From assembly GCA_036489565.1 (NCBI GenBank), contig DASXFN010000098.1, positions 1 to 31,874 on the forward strand: a DNA stretch of 31,874 nt, in the 5' to 3' direction. Source of the DNA: JAICKN01 sp036489565. Lineage in GTDB: Bacteria > Acidobacteriota > Terriglobia > Terriglobales > Acidobacteriaceae. This document shows positions 18,897 through 26,992 of this stretch, piece after piece (the first letter of the stretch is position 1; each line of letters begins with the position of its first letter). Position numbers and translations under genes: made by a program. The notes under the pieces were generated by a model that saw nothing but the letters and a program-made list of their open reading frames with translations, made no database searches and was not told the DNA's origin.

Positions 18897-20342
18897 ATGA
18901 GCAGCAAGCAAAGTACTCGGGGAAAGCAGTCGTCCAGCCTGGCGATCATCATTATGGCTGCGGGAAAAGGGACGCGGCTAAAATCCAAACATCCGAAAGT
19001 TCTACATGAAGCAGGCGGCAAGCCGCTGCTCGCGCATGTGATCGCGACGGCCCGGAAAATTGTTTCTCCCAAGGACATTTACGTAATCGTTGGGCATGAA
19101 GCGGCGCAGGTACAGGAAACAGTTTCCTCCACTGGTGTGAAATTTGTGCTGCAAGCGGAACAGCGCGGCACTGGGCATGCCGTCATGGTCGCCCGGGACG
19201 CCATCAAGGCTTATGACCAGGTGATTGTGCTTTCGGGCGATGCTCCCATGATTCGCCCGCAGACCCTGGAACGGCTGCGCGATTTCCATGCCGAAAAAAA
19301 TGCCGCCATGACGATCCTGACGGCTGTTCTTTCCGACCCGACCGGGTATGGCCGCGTAATCCGTAAAAGCGCTGCCAGCGCGGATGTGCAGGCCATTGTG
19401 GAACATAAGTCAGCCACGGCGAAGCAGCAAAAAGTCCGCGAAATTAATTCGGGGATTTACGCGTTCTCAATGAAGCCGCTGTTGCAATACCTCGACAAGA
19501 TCCATAGCAACAACGCGCACGGCGAGTTCTACCTTCCCGACATGGCGTCCATTCTCGGCAAAGCGAAGCAACGCGTGGTTGCGATTGACGCCAGCAACTA
19601 TCACGAAGTACTAGGCGCAAACACGCGCGCTGAACTGGCGGAAATTGACCAGAACATGCGCATGGCAAAATGCGGAGAATTAATGGCCGCGGGCGCGACA
19701 ATTTTTTATCCACAAAGCTGCGTGATTGATTCGGATGTGGAAATTGGGATCGACACGGTAATTGAACCCTACGTGCAGTTGTTAGGGAAAACCAGCATAG
19801 GGGCCGACTGCCGAATCCGTTCCTATAGCGTGATTCACGATTCCACCGTAGGAGACGGCGTGAGCATCCTTCCCGGCTGCGTGATTGACGAATCGAGCGT
19901 GCGAGACGGCGCAATATTGGGACCATATTCTCGGTTGCGTCCGGGCAGCGAAATTTGCGAGGGCGCGCGCGTGGGAAATTTCGTGGAAACAAAGAAGGCG
20001 CGTTTAGGGAAGGGTTCGAAAGCCAACCATCTTACCTACCTTGGCGATGCGGAAATTGGCGAAGGGGTGAATATTGGCGCGGGGACTATTCTCTGCAACT
20101 ACGACGGCGTGCACAAACACAAGACCACGATTGAAGATGGCGTATTTGTAGGCAGCGATTCCACGCTCGTCGCGCCCGTCAAAATCGGCAAGGGAGCGTA
20201 TATCGCCGCGGCTTCCTGCATCACAGACGATGTTCCCGCCGATGCCTTAGCTCTGGGGCGCACGCGGCAGACAGTGAAAGAAGGTTGGGCAAAAGAAAAG
20301 CGGCAATCGCAGAAAAAAGAACATGCGACAAAACATGCGTAA
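18897..20342 (+). CDS. glmU: Bifunctional UDP-GlcNAc pyrophosphorylase / glucosamine-1-phosphate acetyltransferase
   Basis: A 481-residue two-domain enzyme. The N-terminal uridylyltransferase domain has IIIMAAGKGTRLKSKHPKVL (17-36), the QAEQRGTGHAVM and VLSGDAPMI motifs, and INSGIYAF. The C-terminal left-handed beta-helix is built of hexapeptides (IGADCRIRSYSVIHDSTVG) and carries RPGSEICEGARVGNFVETKK, NHLTYLGDAEIGEGVNIGAG and NYDGVHKHKT, the acetyl-CoA and sugar sites of GlmU. It makes UDP-GlcNAc for peptidoglycan and lipopolysaccharide. A 17-residue N-terminal extension precedes the nucleotide motif. Its 3' end overlaps the next gene by 20 bases. The upstream 132 bases hold no gene. Confidence 0.96.
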   Translation: MSSKQSTRGKQSSSLAIIIMAAGKGTRLKSKHPKVLHEAGGKPLLAHVIATARKIVSPKDIYVIVGHEAAQVQETVSSTGVKFVLQAEQRGTGHAVMVARDAIKAYDQVIVLSGDAPMIRPQTLERLRDFHAEKNAAMTILTAVLSDPTGYGRVIRKSAASADVQAIVEHKSATAKQQKVREINSGIYAFSMKPLLQYLDKIHSNNAHGEFYLPDMASILGKAKQRVVAIDASNYHEVLGANTRAELAEIDQNMRMAKCGELMAAGATIFYPQSCVIDSDVEIGIDTVIEPYVQLLGKTSIGADCRIRSYSVIHDSTVGDGVSILPGCVIDESSVRDGAILGPYSRLRPGSEICEGARVGNFVETKKARLGKGSKANHLTYLGDAEIGEGVNIGAGTILCNYDGVHKHKTTIEDGVFVGSDSTLVAPVKIGKGAYIAAASCITDDVPADALALGRTRQTVKEGWAKEKRQSQKKEHATKHA

Positions 20343-20826
20343 ACTGGCGCTTGTATTTGCTCTAATCTTTTGCAGTTGCATTGGCGCTCAAGCGCAGTCT
20401 CCGAGCACGGCAAACCAACCTTCACCCGGATTACCGGCCGATCCCGGCGCTTCAAATCCGGCAATGGATGCTCCGCAAGAAAAACTTCCGACCCATGCCT
20501 TCTGGGACAAAGAAAATATACTGCTGTTTTCGGGCGTCGCCGTCTTCCGCGCCCTTGATTACACGTCCACGAAAAACATGCTGGCGCGTGGCCGTGGAGA
20601 AATCCTGCTTCCCGATGATGTGGTGGACAACTCGGCGGGCTTTGCCGCTTTAGAGGCTGCAGCCACGGCGACTTCCATCGGCATCTCCTATGTCCTCCAC
20701 CGCACCGGACATCACAAACTGGAACGATGGCTTTCGATCACGCACCTAAGCGTGACGGCTTTTGGCGCGGCGCGGAACTATGCGCTCAAGTCTTACCATC
20801 CGGGCACAAATTTTCGCGGAATTTAA
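20323..20826 (+). CDS. Hypothetical exported protein overlapping glmU
   Basis: A 167-residue protein of unknown function. It starts inside the end of glmU in another frame (20-base overlap), so the two are translationally coupled; a second ATG at 20335 is also possible. A signal peptide (RKLALVFALIFCSCIGAQAQ) is followed by a Pro/Ser-rich linker and then FWDKENILLFSGVAVFRALD, a Gly/Ala-rich helix (GFAALEAAATATSIGISYVL), a HRTGHHKLERW segment and a final helix. Two amphipathic or membrane-associated helices are likely. I do not recognise a family beyond similar acidobacterial hypotheticals. Confidence 0.65.
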   Translation: MRQNMRKLALVFALIFCSCIGAQAQSPSTANQPSPGLPADPGASNPAMDAPQEKLPTHAFWDKENILLFSGVAVFRALDYTSTKNMLARGRGEILLPDDVVDNSAGFAALEAAATATSIGISYVLHRTGHHKLERWLSITHLSVTAFGAARNYALKSYHPGTNFRGI

Positions 20827-20853
20827 ATACCTTAGCGACTCTCGAAACACAAA

Positions 20854-20891
20854 TCCGGAGAAGGGTTCTCGCGCGAACGCCCTTCTCCGGA
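20854..20891 (-). terminator. Hairpin terminator between convergent genes
   Basis: A 12-bp perfect stem (TCCGGAGAAGGG against CCCTTCTCCGGA) closes a 14-base loop. On the minus strand it begins 6 bases after the stop codon at 20898 and is followed by TTTGTGTTT, fitting an intrinsic terminator for the minus-strand gene. On the plus strand it is followed by AAAG, so termination there would not be of the T-tract type. Confidence 0.68.
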
Positions 20892-20897
20892 AAGTTG

Positions 20898-21509
20898 CTA
20901 TGCCCGGCGTCCGTTGTGCTTGTCGCGATAGATGCGCCTTGAATCGCGGTTCTGCTGCCGATTCACGCGCGCTTTTTCACCCGCAGTCAGCTTGCCGCCG
21001 TTGGCCGCGCGATCTCTATGGACTTCGCGGTTGACGTGCGCTTCATGGTTTTCCAAGTGGGCAGTTTCTCCCGGCTTTAGTTGCCCGCTCTTGATTCCCT
21101 GCGCAATACGATCCTGCTGGTTGCGCTGTCGCTGGCCAACTTCGCTTTTGGGATCAGTGTTCTGCGTTCGATCGTTGTGTTTGTCGTTGTAAATTTCGTT
21201 GGAAACATGGTTTTGCTGCTGATTCACCGTAGTTTTGTCCGTCGCAGTCAAATGACCATCGTCCAATTTACGCATGTCTTTCTCTTCGTGGTTAATGTCG
21301 GTCTCCTGCTTTTCCAGATGACCGGTCTCTCCAGCCGTCAACTGCCCGCTCTGTACGCCGTTGCCAATGCGGTCCTGCTGGTTCTCTTTCCGCTGCTGAA
21401 TGGTTTGTGGTGGAGTATTGGAATTCGAACTGGTGGTGGTTTGCGCCGCCGCTGGTAAAACCAGCGCGGCAAATGCCGCTGCAAACAAAATGCATTTCGC
21501 GTGCTTCAT
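20898..21509 (-). CDS. Secreted helical protein made of a 70-residue tandem duplication
   Basis: A 203-residue protein. The start at 21509 is supported by GGGAGAGAG just upstream; the frame extends to 21608 without such support. The signal peptide ends near residue 22 (PAAAQ). Residues 43-112 and 130-199 align without gaps at 38 of 70 identical positions. Each unit reads NQQDRI, SGQL, GET, HLE, then LTA, VN, QQN and a closing IY-x-DKHN. The units are charged, Gln/Asn-rich and predicted helical, with GxL-T-x-x-[DE] turns. Similar basic repeats occur in small exported proteins of soil and plant-associated bacteria with no known role. Confidence 0.75.
   Translation of the reverse strand: MKHAKCILFAAAFAALVLPAAAQTTTSSNSNTPPQTIQQRKENQQDRIGNGVQSGQLTAGETGHLEKQETDINHEEKDMRKLDDGHLTATDKTTVNQQQNHVSNEIYNDKHNDRTQNTDPKSEVGQRQRNQQDRIAQGIKSGQLKPGETAHLENHEAHVNREVHRDRAANGGKLTAGEKARVNRQQNRDSRRIYRDKHNGRRA
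20913..21122 (-). repeat. Second unit of the 70-residue duplication
   Basis: Encodes residues 130-199, from NQQDRIAQGI to IYRDKHN. It is more basic than the first unit, with several Asn/Glu-to-Arg replacements in its second half. Confidence 0.8.
21174..21383 (-). repeat. First unit of the 70-residue duplication
   Basis: Encodes residues 43-112 of the secreted protein, from NQQDRIGNGV to IYNDKHN. It pairs gaplessly with the second unit, 38 of 70 residues being identical by my count. Confidence 0.8.
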
Positions 21510-21653
21510 TGCTCTCTCCCTAATGCCGTAATCGCCCCGTGCGGCTTGTTCTGCCGGACGGTTGAACAAACACAGGTATATGGGGAATGTTTCGAGAAAA
21601 AATGACAATTTTGCGTGGCAGGCTTGTGTTTGGAACAGCGGGATTACTTCAGA

Positions 21654-23702
21654 TTACCGGCCAGCGGCGGCAGCCACGGCGTTTGTAGAGCGCGCAAGAA
21701 GTTGCGTGATGGCATCATGGTCCACTGGGCGGGAGAAGTAATAGCCTTGCGCCATTTCGCAATCGAGTTGCTTCAGATGCTCTACTTGCTCTAACGTCTC
21801 CGTTCCCTCGGCGACCACCTTCAGGCCGAGGTTGTGGGCCAGCATGATGATGATGCGAACGATCTCGCGGCTTTCCGGGTCGGTGTCCATGTTGGAGATG
21901 AATGCCCGGTCGATTTTGAGCGAGTCCACGGGAAAGCGCTGCAAGCGGCTTAGCGATGAGTATCCTGTGCCGAAGTCATCAATGCTAAGGCGTACGCCCA
22001 GCGCCTTCAATTCGGCGAACACTTCTTCAGCGCGGCGAGCGTCACCCATCGTGATGGTTTCGGTAATCTCCAGTTGCAGGGTGCGTGGATCCAGTTTGGC
22101 TTGCTCCAGAATGAGTCCGATTTCCGCCGCGAGTTCAGGTTGCGCGAATTGTTTGGAAGTCACGTTCACGCTCATGCTGAGTGGCGGATCGGAAGGAAAT
22201 TGCAATTGCCACGTGCGCAACTGCTGGCTCGCCTCCTGCATGAGCTTTCGGTTCATGGGAAGAATGAGCCCCGTCTCGTCAGCCACCGGAATGAACTCAA
22301 CTGGCGGAATCATGCCCGTGGGTTTTTGCCAGCGGGTGAGGGCCTCGAAGCCGGAAATTTTTCCCGTCTGTAAATTGACCAGCGGCTGGTAATAAACGCG
22401 GAACTCGTCAAGGTCGAGCGCTTTGCGGATGTCGGTTTCCATGCGCAGCCGTTTTACCGCGCTTTCATGCATGCCGGAATCGAAAAGCTCGCAGCGCGCC
22501 TTGCCCGTGCGCTTCGCGCGGTACATGGCAATTTCTGAGTCGCGCAGCAAATCTTCGGCGTTGTTGTAGGAAAGCGAGCTTAACGCGATACCGACGCTGG
22601 CGGTGATTACGATCTCCTGCTCGTTGCTCTCTTGATCGCTGATCAAAAATGGCACCGCGCATTTTTCCTGAATGCGTTGCGCCACGCGGATCGCATCGCT
22701 CGGATCGCGCAGGTCGTCGAGCAGCACGGTGAATTCATCTCCGCCCAACCGGGCGATGGTCTTGTCCGCTTTGAAGAATTTGCTGGTGACGGGCCGGGAG
22801 ATACTGTCCATTTCTCGCACGGACTCGATAAGCCTGCGTCCCATTTCGATCAGCAGCTCATCGCCGCGCGCGTGGCCCAAACTGTCATTGAGCACCTTGA
22901 ACTCGTCCACGTCAATAAAGAGCACGGCAAACTGGTAGCCGGAATGGCGGCGCGCCAGCGTCAATGCATGATGCAGACGATCCACGAACAGCGCACGATT
23001 GGGCAGGTTGGTCAGCTTGTCATGAAAGGCGCTGTGGGCCAGCATCTCTTCCATTCGTTTGCGGTCAGTCACGTCGCGGTTGACGATGACCATTTTGTCT
23101 GGCCGCCCCTTTACGCTTGGCACCACGCTGGATGTGGATTCCAAATTGCGCCAGGATCCGTCCTTGTGCAGGATGCGATATTCCAGACGTTCGCCTCTTC
23201 CCGTAGCCCGCGCCTTGGCCGCAGCTTCCTGCACCCGCTGTCGGTCGTCAGGATGGACCTGGTCGAGCGATGAAGTGTTCAGCTCTTCGGCGGAATAGCC
23301 GAGAATCTTCTGGTAAGCAGGGCTGTTGTACAGACGACGGCCTTCCCAGTCCACGACCGCAATCATGTCAGCGGCGTTTTCGGTGATCAGTTGGAAGAGC
23401 TGGTCGCGTTCCAGCAACTGGCGGCGAATACGCTGAATCTGGAAGTGCTGATACAGCGTGTAAATATCAAAGAGAAGCACCAGGGCGGCCAGGCCGCGCA
23501 CCCATTCTTTAAGGTCGAACCAGTCAACGTAGGAATGAAGGTCAACTGAGGGGAATGTTAAGGCGACGATTCCCACGGTCAGAACCAATGTGACGGCAAC
23601 GGCAAAGCCCCAAAGCCACCACTCCCGCCCCTCAATGACGCGGATAGGGACTGGGGTAGGCAGATTTCTGGCCTGACGTTCCTGGGTGTCGTTAGCGTTC
23701 AT
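21654..23702 (-). CDS. Membrane PAS-GGDEF-EAL cyclic-di-GMP protein
   Basis: A 682-residue protein (numbering from the ATG at 23702; a GTG at 23714 adds four residues). Two transmembrane helices lie near 28-49 and 68-84. A PAS domain follows (about 96-212: LFQLITENAADMIAVVDWEG, then YRILHKDGSWRN with the PAC end NRDVTDRKRMEE). The GGDEF domain (about 222-405) keeps GGDEF at 320-324, the metal site in FIDVDEFKVLND and an RxxD at 296-299. The EAL domain (about 418-668) keeps FEALTRW (452-458), DDFGTGYSSL and KIDRAFI. Both diguanylate cyclase and phosphodiesterase activities are possible. About 15 extra residues (300-314) sit between RxxD and GGDEF. It is transcribed divergently from the ketoacyl synthase gene. 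Confidence 0.95.
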   Translation of the reverse strand: MNANDTQERQARNLPTPVPIRVIEGREWWLWGFAVAVTLVLTVGIVALTFPSVDLHSYVDWFDLKEWVRGLAALVLLFDIYTLYQHFQIQRIRRQLLERDQLFQLITENAADMIAVVDWEGRRLYNSPAYQKILGYSAEELNTSSLDQVHPDDRQRVQEAAAKARATGRGERLEYRILHKDGSWRNLESTSSVVPSVKGRPDKMVIVNRDVTDRKRMEEMLAHSAFHDKLTNLPNRALFVDRLHHALTLARRHSGYQFAVLFIDVDEFKVLNDSLGHARGDELLIEMGRRLIESVREMDSISRPVTSKFFKADKTIARLGGDEFTVLLDDLRDPSDAIRVAQRIQEKCAVPFLISDQESNEQEIVITASVGIALSSLSYNNAEDLLRDSEIAMYRAKRTGKARCELFDSGMHESAVKRLRMETDIRKALDLDEFRVYYQPLVNLQTGKISGFEALTRWQKPTGMIPPVEFIPVADETGLILPMNRKLMQEASQQLRTWQLQFPSDPPLSMSVNVTSKQFAQPELAAEIGLILEQAKLDPRTLQLEITETITMGDARRAEEVFAELKALGVRLSIDDFGTGYSSLSRLQRFPVDSLKIDRAFISNMDTDPESREIVRIIIMLAHNLGLKVVAEGTETLEQVEHLKQLDCEMAQGYYFSRPVDHDAITQLLARSTNAVAAAAGR

Positions 23703-23856
23703 GCGATAGCGCACAACTTGCTCTTTAAGATTCTAGAGTGCGTAAAAAGAAGGGAAAGTTACGAAGGTTGTGGACTGACTGAGGAGACAAAGTTCGTCGT
23801 TTCTATGGATTAGCCCTCTCTAACCATTTCATCCTCAAAATTTAAAAATCGAAATA

Positions 23857-23876
23857 AACGGTCGCATGCAACCGTT
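23857..23876. promoter_or_regulatory. Operator-like 20-bp dyad in a divergent intergenic region
   Basis: AACGGT and ACCGTT flank an 8-base centre that contains GCATGC, so 9 of 10 base pairs are symmetric about the middle. The 298 bases from 23703 to 24000 between the PAS-GGDEF-EAL gene and the ketoacyl synthase gene hold no gene. They also contain an A+T-rich stretch (23837-23858) and a TACAAT at 23946-23951 that could be the -10 of the synthase promoter. The dyad could bind a dimeric regulator serving either gene. Confidence 0.4.
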
Positions 23877-24000
23877 ACCGATGGCGTTCCAACTTGCCGT
23901 TTGACGAATGACATAAAAGTTACACCGGATGCCCCCTCAGGGTCCTACAATGTGTGCTGCGAAAGAAGCGTTTGTGAAATCCTGGCGTTCTGGAGACGAC

Positions 24001-25254
24001 GTGAAGCGAAGAGTGGTAATTACCGGCATGGGCGTGGTAAGTCCGAACGGCATTGGAAACACCGAATTTGCGGAAGGAGCGCTCGCAGGGCGCAGCGGCG
24101 TCAAAAAGATTGAGCGCTTCGATGCCTCCGAAATTCCAATCCAAATCGCCGGCGAGGTCCGCGGCTTCGACGAACTTGCCTGGGTGGAAAAGAAAGACCG
24201 CAAACATGTCTCGCGGGTATTGCCTTTAGCACTGGCCGCCGCCACTGAAGCTTTGCAGGACGCTGGAATAGACACTGCCGCCATGCCTCTGAAAGAGAAG
24301 CAGCGTTTCGGAGTAATTTTTGGCTCGGGCGGCGGCTCGCAGGAATTCACTGAAGAACAATACCGCCTGTTCTTCCACCAGCAATACAGCAAGATGAGTT
24401 TGTTTTGCGTGCCTACCGGCGTTATGGGATCACTCTCCAGTGAATTGAGTGTGCGCTTTGGATTGCGCGGGACAAGCCATGTAATCACCAGCGGATGCAC
24501 GTCGTCCACGGATTCGTTTGGGTACGCAATGCGCCAAATACAGTCAGGCCGCCTGGACATGACGCTGACCGGCGGCGCGGATGCTCCCATCTCGTTGGGA
24601 ATCATCAAGGGCTTCATCCTGATGAAGATCATGACCGAAAAATGGAACCACGCGCCAGAGCGCGGCTCGCGACCCTTCAACGGGGACCGCGACGGCTTTG
24701 TGCTGGCCGAGGGCGCATGGATGTACGTGCTGGAGGAATATGAACACGCGCGAGCCCGAGGAGCGCGAATTCTGGCTGAAGTGGCAGGATATGGCTCGAC
24801 CTGTGAAGCGTTTCACCGGGTGCGATTGCAGGAGTGCGGCGAGGAGCCGGCGCGGGCCATTGAACTGGCCTTGAAGCAAGCCGGCATTGCTCCGCAGAAC
24901 GTGGACTACGTGAACCTGCATGGCACGGCAACCCAACTGAATGACCGCATTGAGACCCGGGCGTTGAAGCTGGCGTTAGGAGAAGAGCAGGCGCGGCGGA
25001 CACCGATGTCGTCGCTGAAATCGCAGATTGGGCACCCTCAGGGAGCATGCGGCGCGGCGGGGATCGCAGCGACCATCGTGGCCATGAAAAGTGGGCAACT
25101 TCCGCCCACCATCAATATCGAAGTGCCTGATCCTGATTGCGATCTGGACTATATTCCCGAGGCGGGCCGGAAGAAGACGATCGAACATGCGGTATGTAAT
25201 TGCATTGCGTTTGGATCAAAGAATTCAGCGCTCGTGCTCAGGAATGTCGCATAG
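24001..25254 (+). CDS. Beta-ketoacyl-[ACP] synthase (KAS II-like)
   Basis: A 417-residue condensing enzyme with the full thiolase fold. It opens KRRVVITGMGVVSPNGIG. The catalytic triad is Cys166 in TSGCTSSTDSFG, His307 in NLHGTATQLND and His345 in QIGHPQGACGAAG, with Lys340 just before. It would extend acyl-ACP with malonyl-ACP. The GTG at 24001 is chosen because GGAG lies about 5 bases upstream and homologues begin here; the frame is open to ATGs at 23929 and 23950. The Cys motif differs from the ACAT-type of housekeeping FabF, and no acp, fabD or fabG lies nearby, so a role in a specialised acyl chain or polyketide-like product is possible. Confidence 0.88.
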   Translation: MKRRVVITGMGVVSPNGIGNTEFAEGALAGRSGVKKIERFDASEIPIQIAGEVRGFDELAWVEKKDRKHVSRVLPLALAAATEALQDAGIDTAAMPLKEKQRFGVIFGSGGGSQEFTEEQYRLFFHQQYSKMSLFCVPTGVMGSLSSELSVRFGLRGTSHVITSGCTSSTDSFGYAMRQIQSGRLDMTLTGGADAPISLGIIKGFILMKIMTEKWNHAPERGSRPFNGDRDGFVLAEGAWMYVLEEYEHARARGARILAEVAGYGSTCEAFHRVRLQECGEEPARAIELALKQAGIAPQNVDYVNLHGTATQLNDRIETRALKLALGEEQARRTPMSSLKSQIGHPQGACGAAGIAATIVAMKSGQLPPTINIEVPDPDCDLDYIPEAGRKKTIEHAVCNCIAFGSKNSALVLRNVA

Positions 25255-25298
25255 GCGTAGCCGCCCGACTTATCCAGAGCTGTCCTACCCCCGCGCGG

Positions 25299-25796
25299 TC
25301 ATGCGGTTTCAAGTGGCTTGGAAAATCGCAGATAAGCCATATACAGGACAATCACCGCATTTACCACAATGACCGCCACATGGAAAAGGTTGGGATGGCG
25401 GGCAAAGCGATAAAACTCAAAGGGAATATAAGCGCCGGCTGAAAGAAGAGCAATCCACTCCGCCCACCCGCGCGCCTTCCACAAACCATATCCTTCGATA
25501 AAGCGCAACGTGGAATAAACGAATGCAACGATCACGATGGCCCAAAGCTTTTTGTCGGTCAGAGTGTCCGCCCAGTCAAGGAAGACCTGCGCGAGGTGAC
25601 GGTCGGGACTGATATGCAGAAACCCGAGCAAATCTGAAGCAACATCCCAGGGGTCGCGATGGATGACCAGAATAATAATGCCCAACGCGCCTACGACGGC
25701 GGCTAACCCCTTAGCAAATTCCAGCGTAGCAATAGCGCGAAGTGCCTGGAGCTGGGCGCCGTGGTCAGGGTGAGAAGGTGGGAGTTTGAGGCGCAC
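25299..25796 (-). CDS. DUF2127 family membrane protein
   Basis: A 165-residue protein starting with GTG at 25796. It has four hydrophobic helices: after QALRAIATLEFAKGL comes AAVVGALGIIILVIH, then KLWAIVIVAFVYSTLRFIE, WAEWIALLSAGAYIPFEFY and HVAVIVVNAVIVLYMAYL. RAIATLEFAKG and the FIEGYGLWKARGWAEW motif are typical of DUF2127 (PF09900), inner membrane proteins of unknown function. A TAAAAT box lies 8 bases before the GTG and there is no Shine-Dalgarno sequence. It is convergent with the ketoacyl synthase gene, with 44 bases between the stops. Confidence 0.83.
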   Translation of the reverse strand: MRLKLPPSHPDHGAQLQALRAIATLEFAKGLAAVVGALGIIILVIHRDPWDVASDLLGFLHISPDRHLAQVFLDWADTLTDKKLWAIVIVAFVYSTLRFIEGYGLWKARGWAEWIALLSAGAYIPFEFYRFARHPNLFHVAVIVVNAVIVLYMAYLRFSKPLETA

Positions 25797-25841
25797 GTAT
25801 TTATATTTTAGCTTGCGGAAGGCTTCCCGAAGGTTATAAAG

Positions 25842-26816
25842 CTAAGAATTCGCTGCCCGCACGCTGGCGCGGAGTTCAGCCACAATTTCGTGCGAAGCTT
25901 TCACTGCGGCTTCGTACTGGGCCACATCAAAGGAAATCGCGCCCACCCTGGCGTGTCCGCCGCCGCCGTAGCGCTCACAGATGCGGGCAAGATTCACCGT
26001 GGGAGGTACCGGGGCCCACGGATTCGATCCTACCGACACTTTCACTCGAAAGCTGCTCTTGCTAAGTCCTACGCTGTAAATGGATTCCGGATGCAGATAG
26101 TAGGGCACGAACTTGTTGTATCCCTCGAGCTCATGGTCGGTGACATCGAAAAAAATCGTCCCATCCTTGGATTCAATGCGCTCCCGCAAAATACCAATAG
26201 ATTTTTCGTGGCGCTGGAGCAGAGGCGGCAGCAATTCCGCGACGAAAGGTTCCGCGATGATCTCCGCGAGCGGCTTGACCGCGAGCAATGGAATAAGGCG
26301 CGGAACGAAGTCGGAGTCTTTGGCAGATTCGATGACCATGGTGAGCTTCATGGCTGGCGCTTTCATCTCCACGGCTTCGCGAGCGGTCTTATAGAGAGCC
26401 CCGTCAATAATGTCAGTCCAGCGAACAAGCTCAGCGACGGGCGCGGGGTTGAACCCAAAGCGCTGCTCAGCAATGAGCGCGATGAAGCTGGTGCAGGACT
26501 TAAAAGCGGGGTCGTAAAACTTCTGATTGCTCTGATCGTGCTCGAAATGGGCGGCGTCTTCGGGTGTAAGGAACGCGCTCTCATGGTGGTCAAACCACCA
26601 GGTAATTTTGGGAGAGCTGCAATATTTGAAGTCCACAATGGCGTTCTCGTCGCCGTCGAACTGGGCTTCGTCAAACAGAGCCCCGGCGCGGTGCAAAAGA
26701 CCGGTGAACACGAACTCCACATCCTCGCGAATGCGCTCCCGGTAAAAACGGGAGAACAAAGCGGCCGAAGAAGCGCCATCAAAACATTTGTCGTGGAAGA
26801 ATACCCGAACTTTCAA
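25842..26816 (-). CDS. DHH-family phosphoesterase
   Basis: A 324-residue protein with the DHH phosphoesterase architecture. Metal ligands are visible as HDKCFDGASSAAL (His8, Asp13), VDFKY (Asp62) and the DHH motif at 76-78 in WWFDHHES. The C-terminal DHHA1 substrate domain ends in GGGGHARVGAISF (GGGGH 284-288). The family includes NrnA-type oligoribonucleases and cyclic-dinucleotide hydrolases acting on short nucleic acids; which of these applies here is unknown. The start is a TTG at 26816 with AAAGGG about 7 bases upstream. Forty-five bases separate it from the DUF2127 gene downstream on the same strand. Confidence 0.85.
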   Translation of the reverse strand: MKVRVFFHDKCFDGASSAALFSRFYRERIREDVEFVFTGLLHRAGALFDEAQFDGDENAIVDFKYCSSPKITWWFDHHESAFLTPEDAAHFEHDQSNQKFYDPAFKSCTSFIALIAEQRFGFNPAPVAELVRWTDIIDGALYKTAREAVEMKAPAMKLTMVIESAKDSDFVPRLIPLLAVKPLAEIIAEPFVAELLPPLLQRHEKSIGILRERIESKDGTIFFDVTDHELEGYNKFVPYYLHPESIYSVGLSKSSFRVKVSVGSNPWAPVPPTVNLARICERYGGGGHARVGAISFDVAQYEAAVKASHEIVAELRASVRAANS

Positions 26817-26930
26817 ATGAGACCCTTTCAGAATTTAAGGCACAGATAGAGCATTTCATCTTACAAGAACAAAGCTAATAGGAATGCCATTTTGGGCGAG
26901 GGTATGTCAAGTCGCCAAAGGACAGTGATA

Positions 26931-26962
26931 AAGAAAAGCGGTCTCTAGATCGTAGAGACCGC
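26931..26962 (-). terminator. Intrinsic terminator of the zinc-ribbon membrane protein gene
   Basis: A perfect 9-bp stem (GCGGTCTCT with AGAGACCGC) closes a 7-base loop. On the minus strand it is followed by TTTTCTT. It starts 30 bases after the stop codon at 26993, so it ends that transcript. The gap 26817-26992 holds no gene. Confidence 0.85.
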
Positions 26963-26992
26963 CCGTAAGCCTATTACTGGATCGGCGACGTT

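Noticed and set aside
25890..26849. 319-codon plus-strand open frame opposite the DHH gene
   Set aside because: The minus strand carries all DHH and DHHA1 motifs; the plus-strand product has no recognisable domain.
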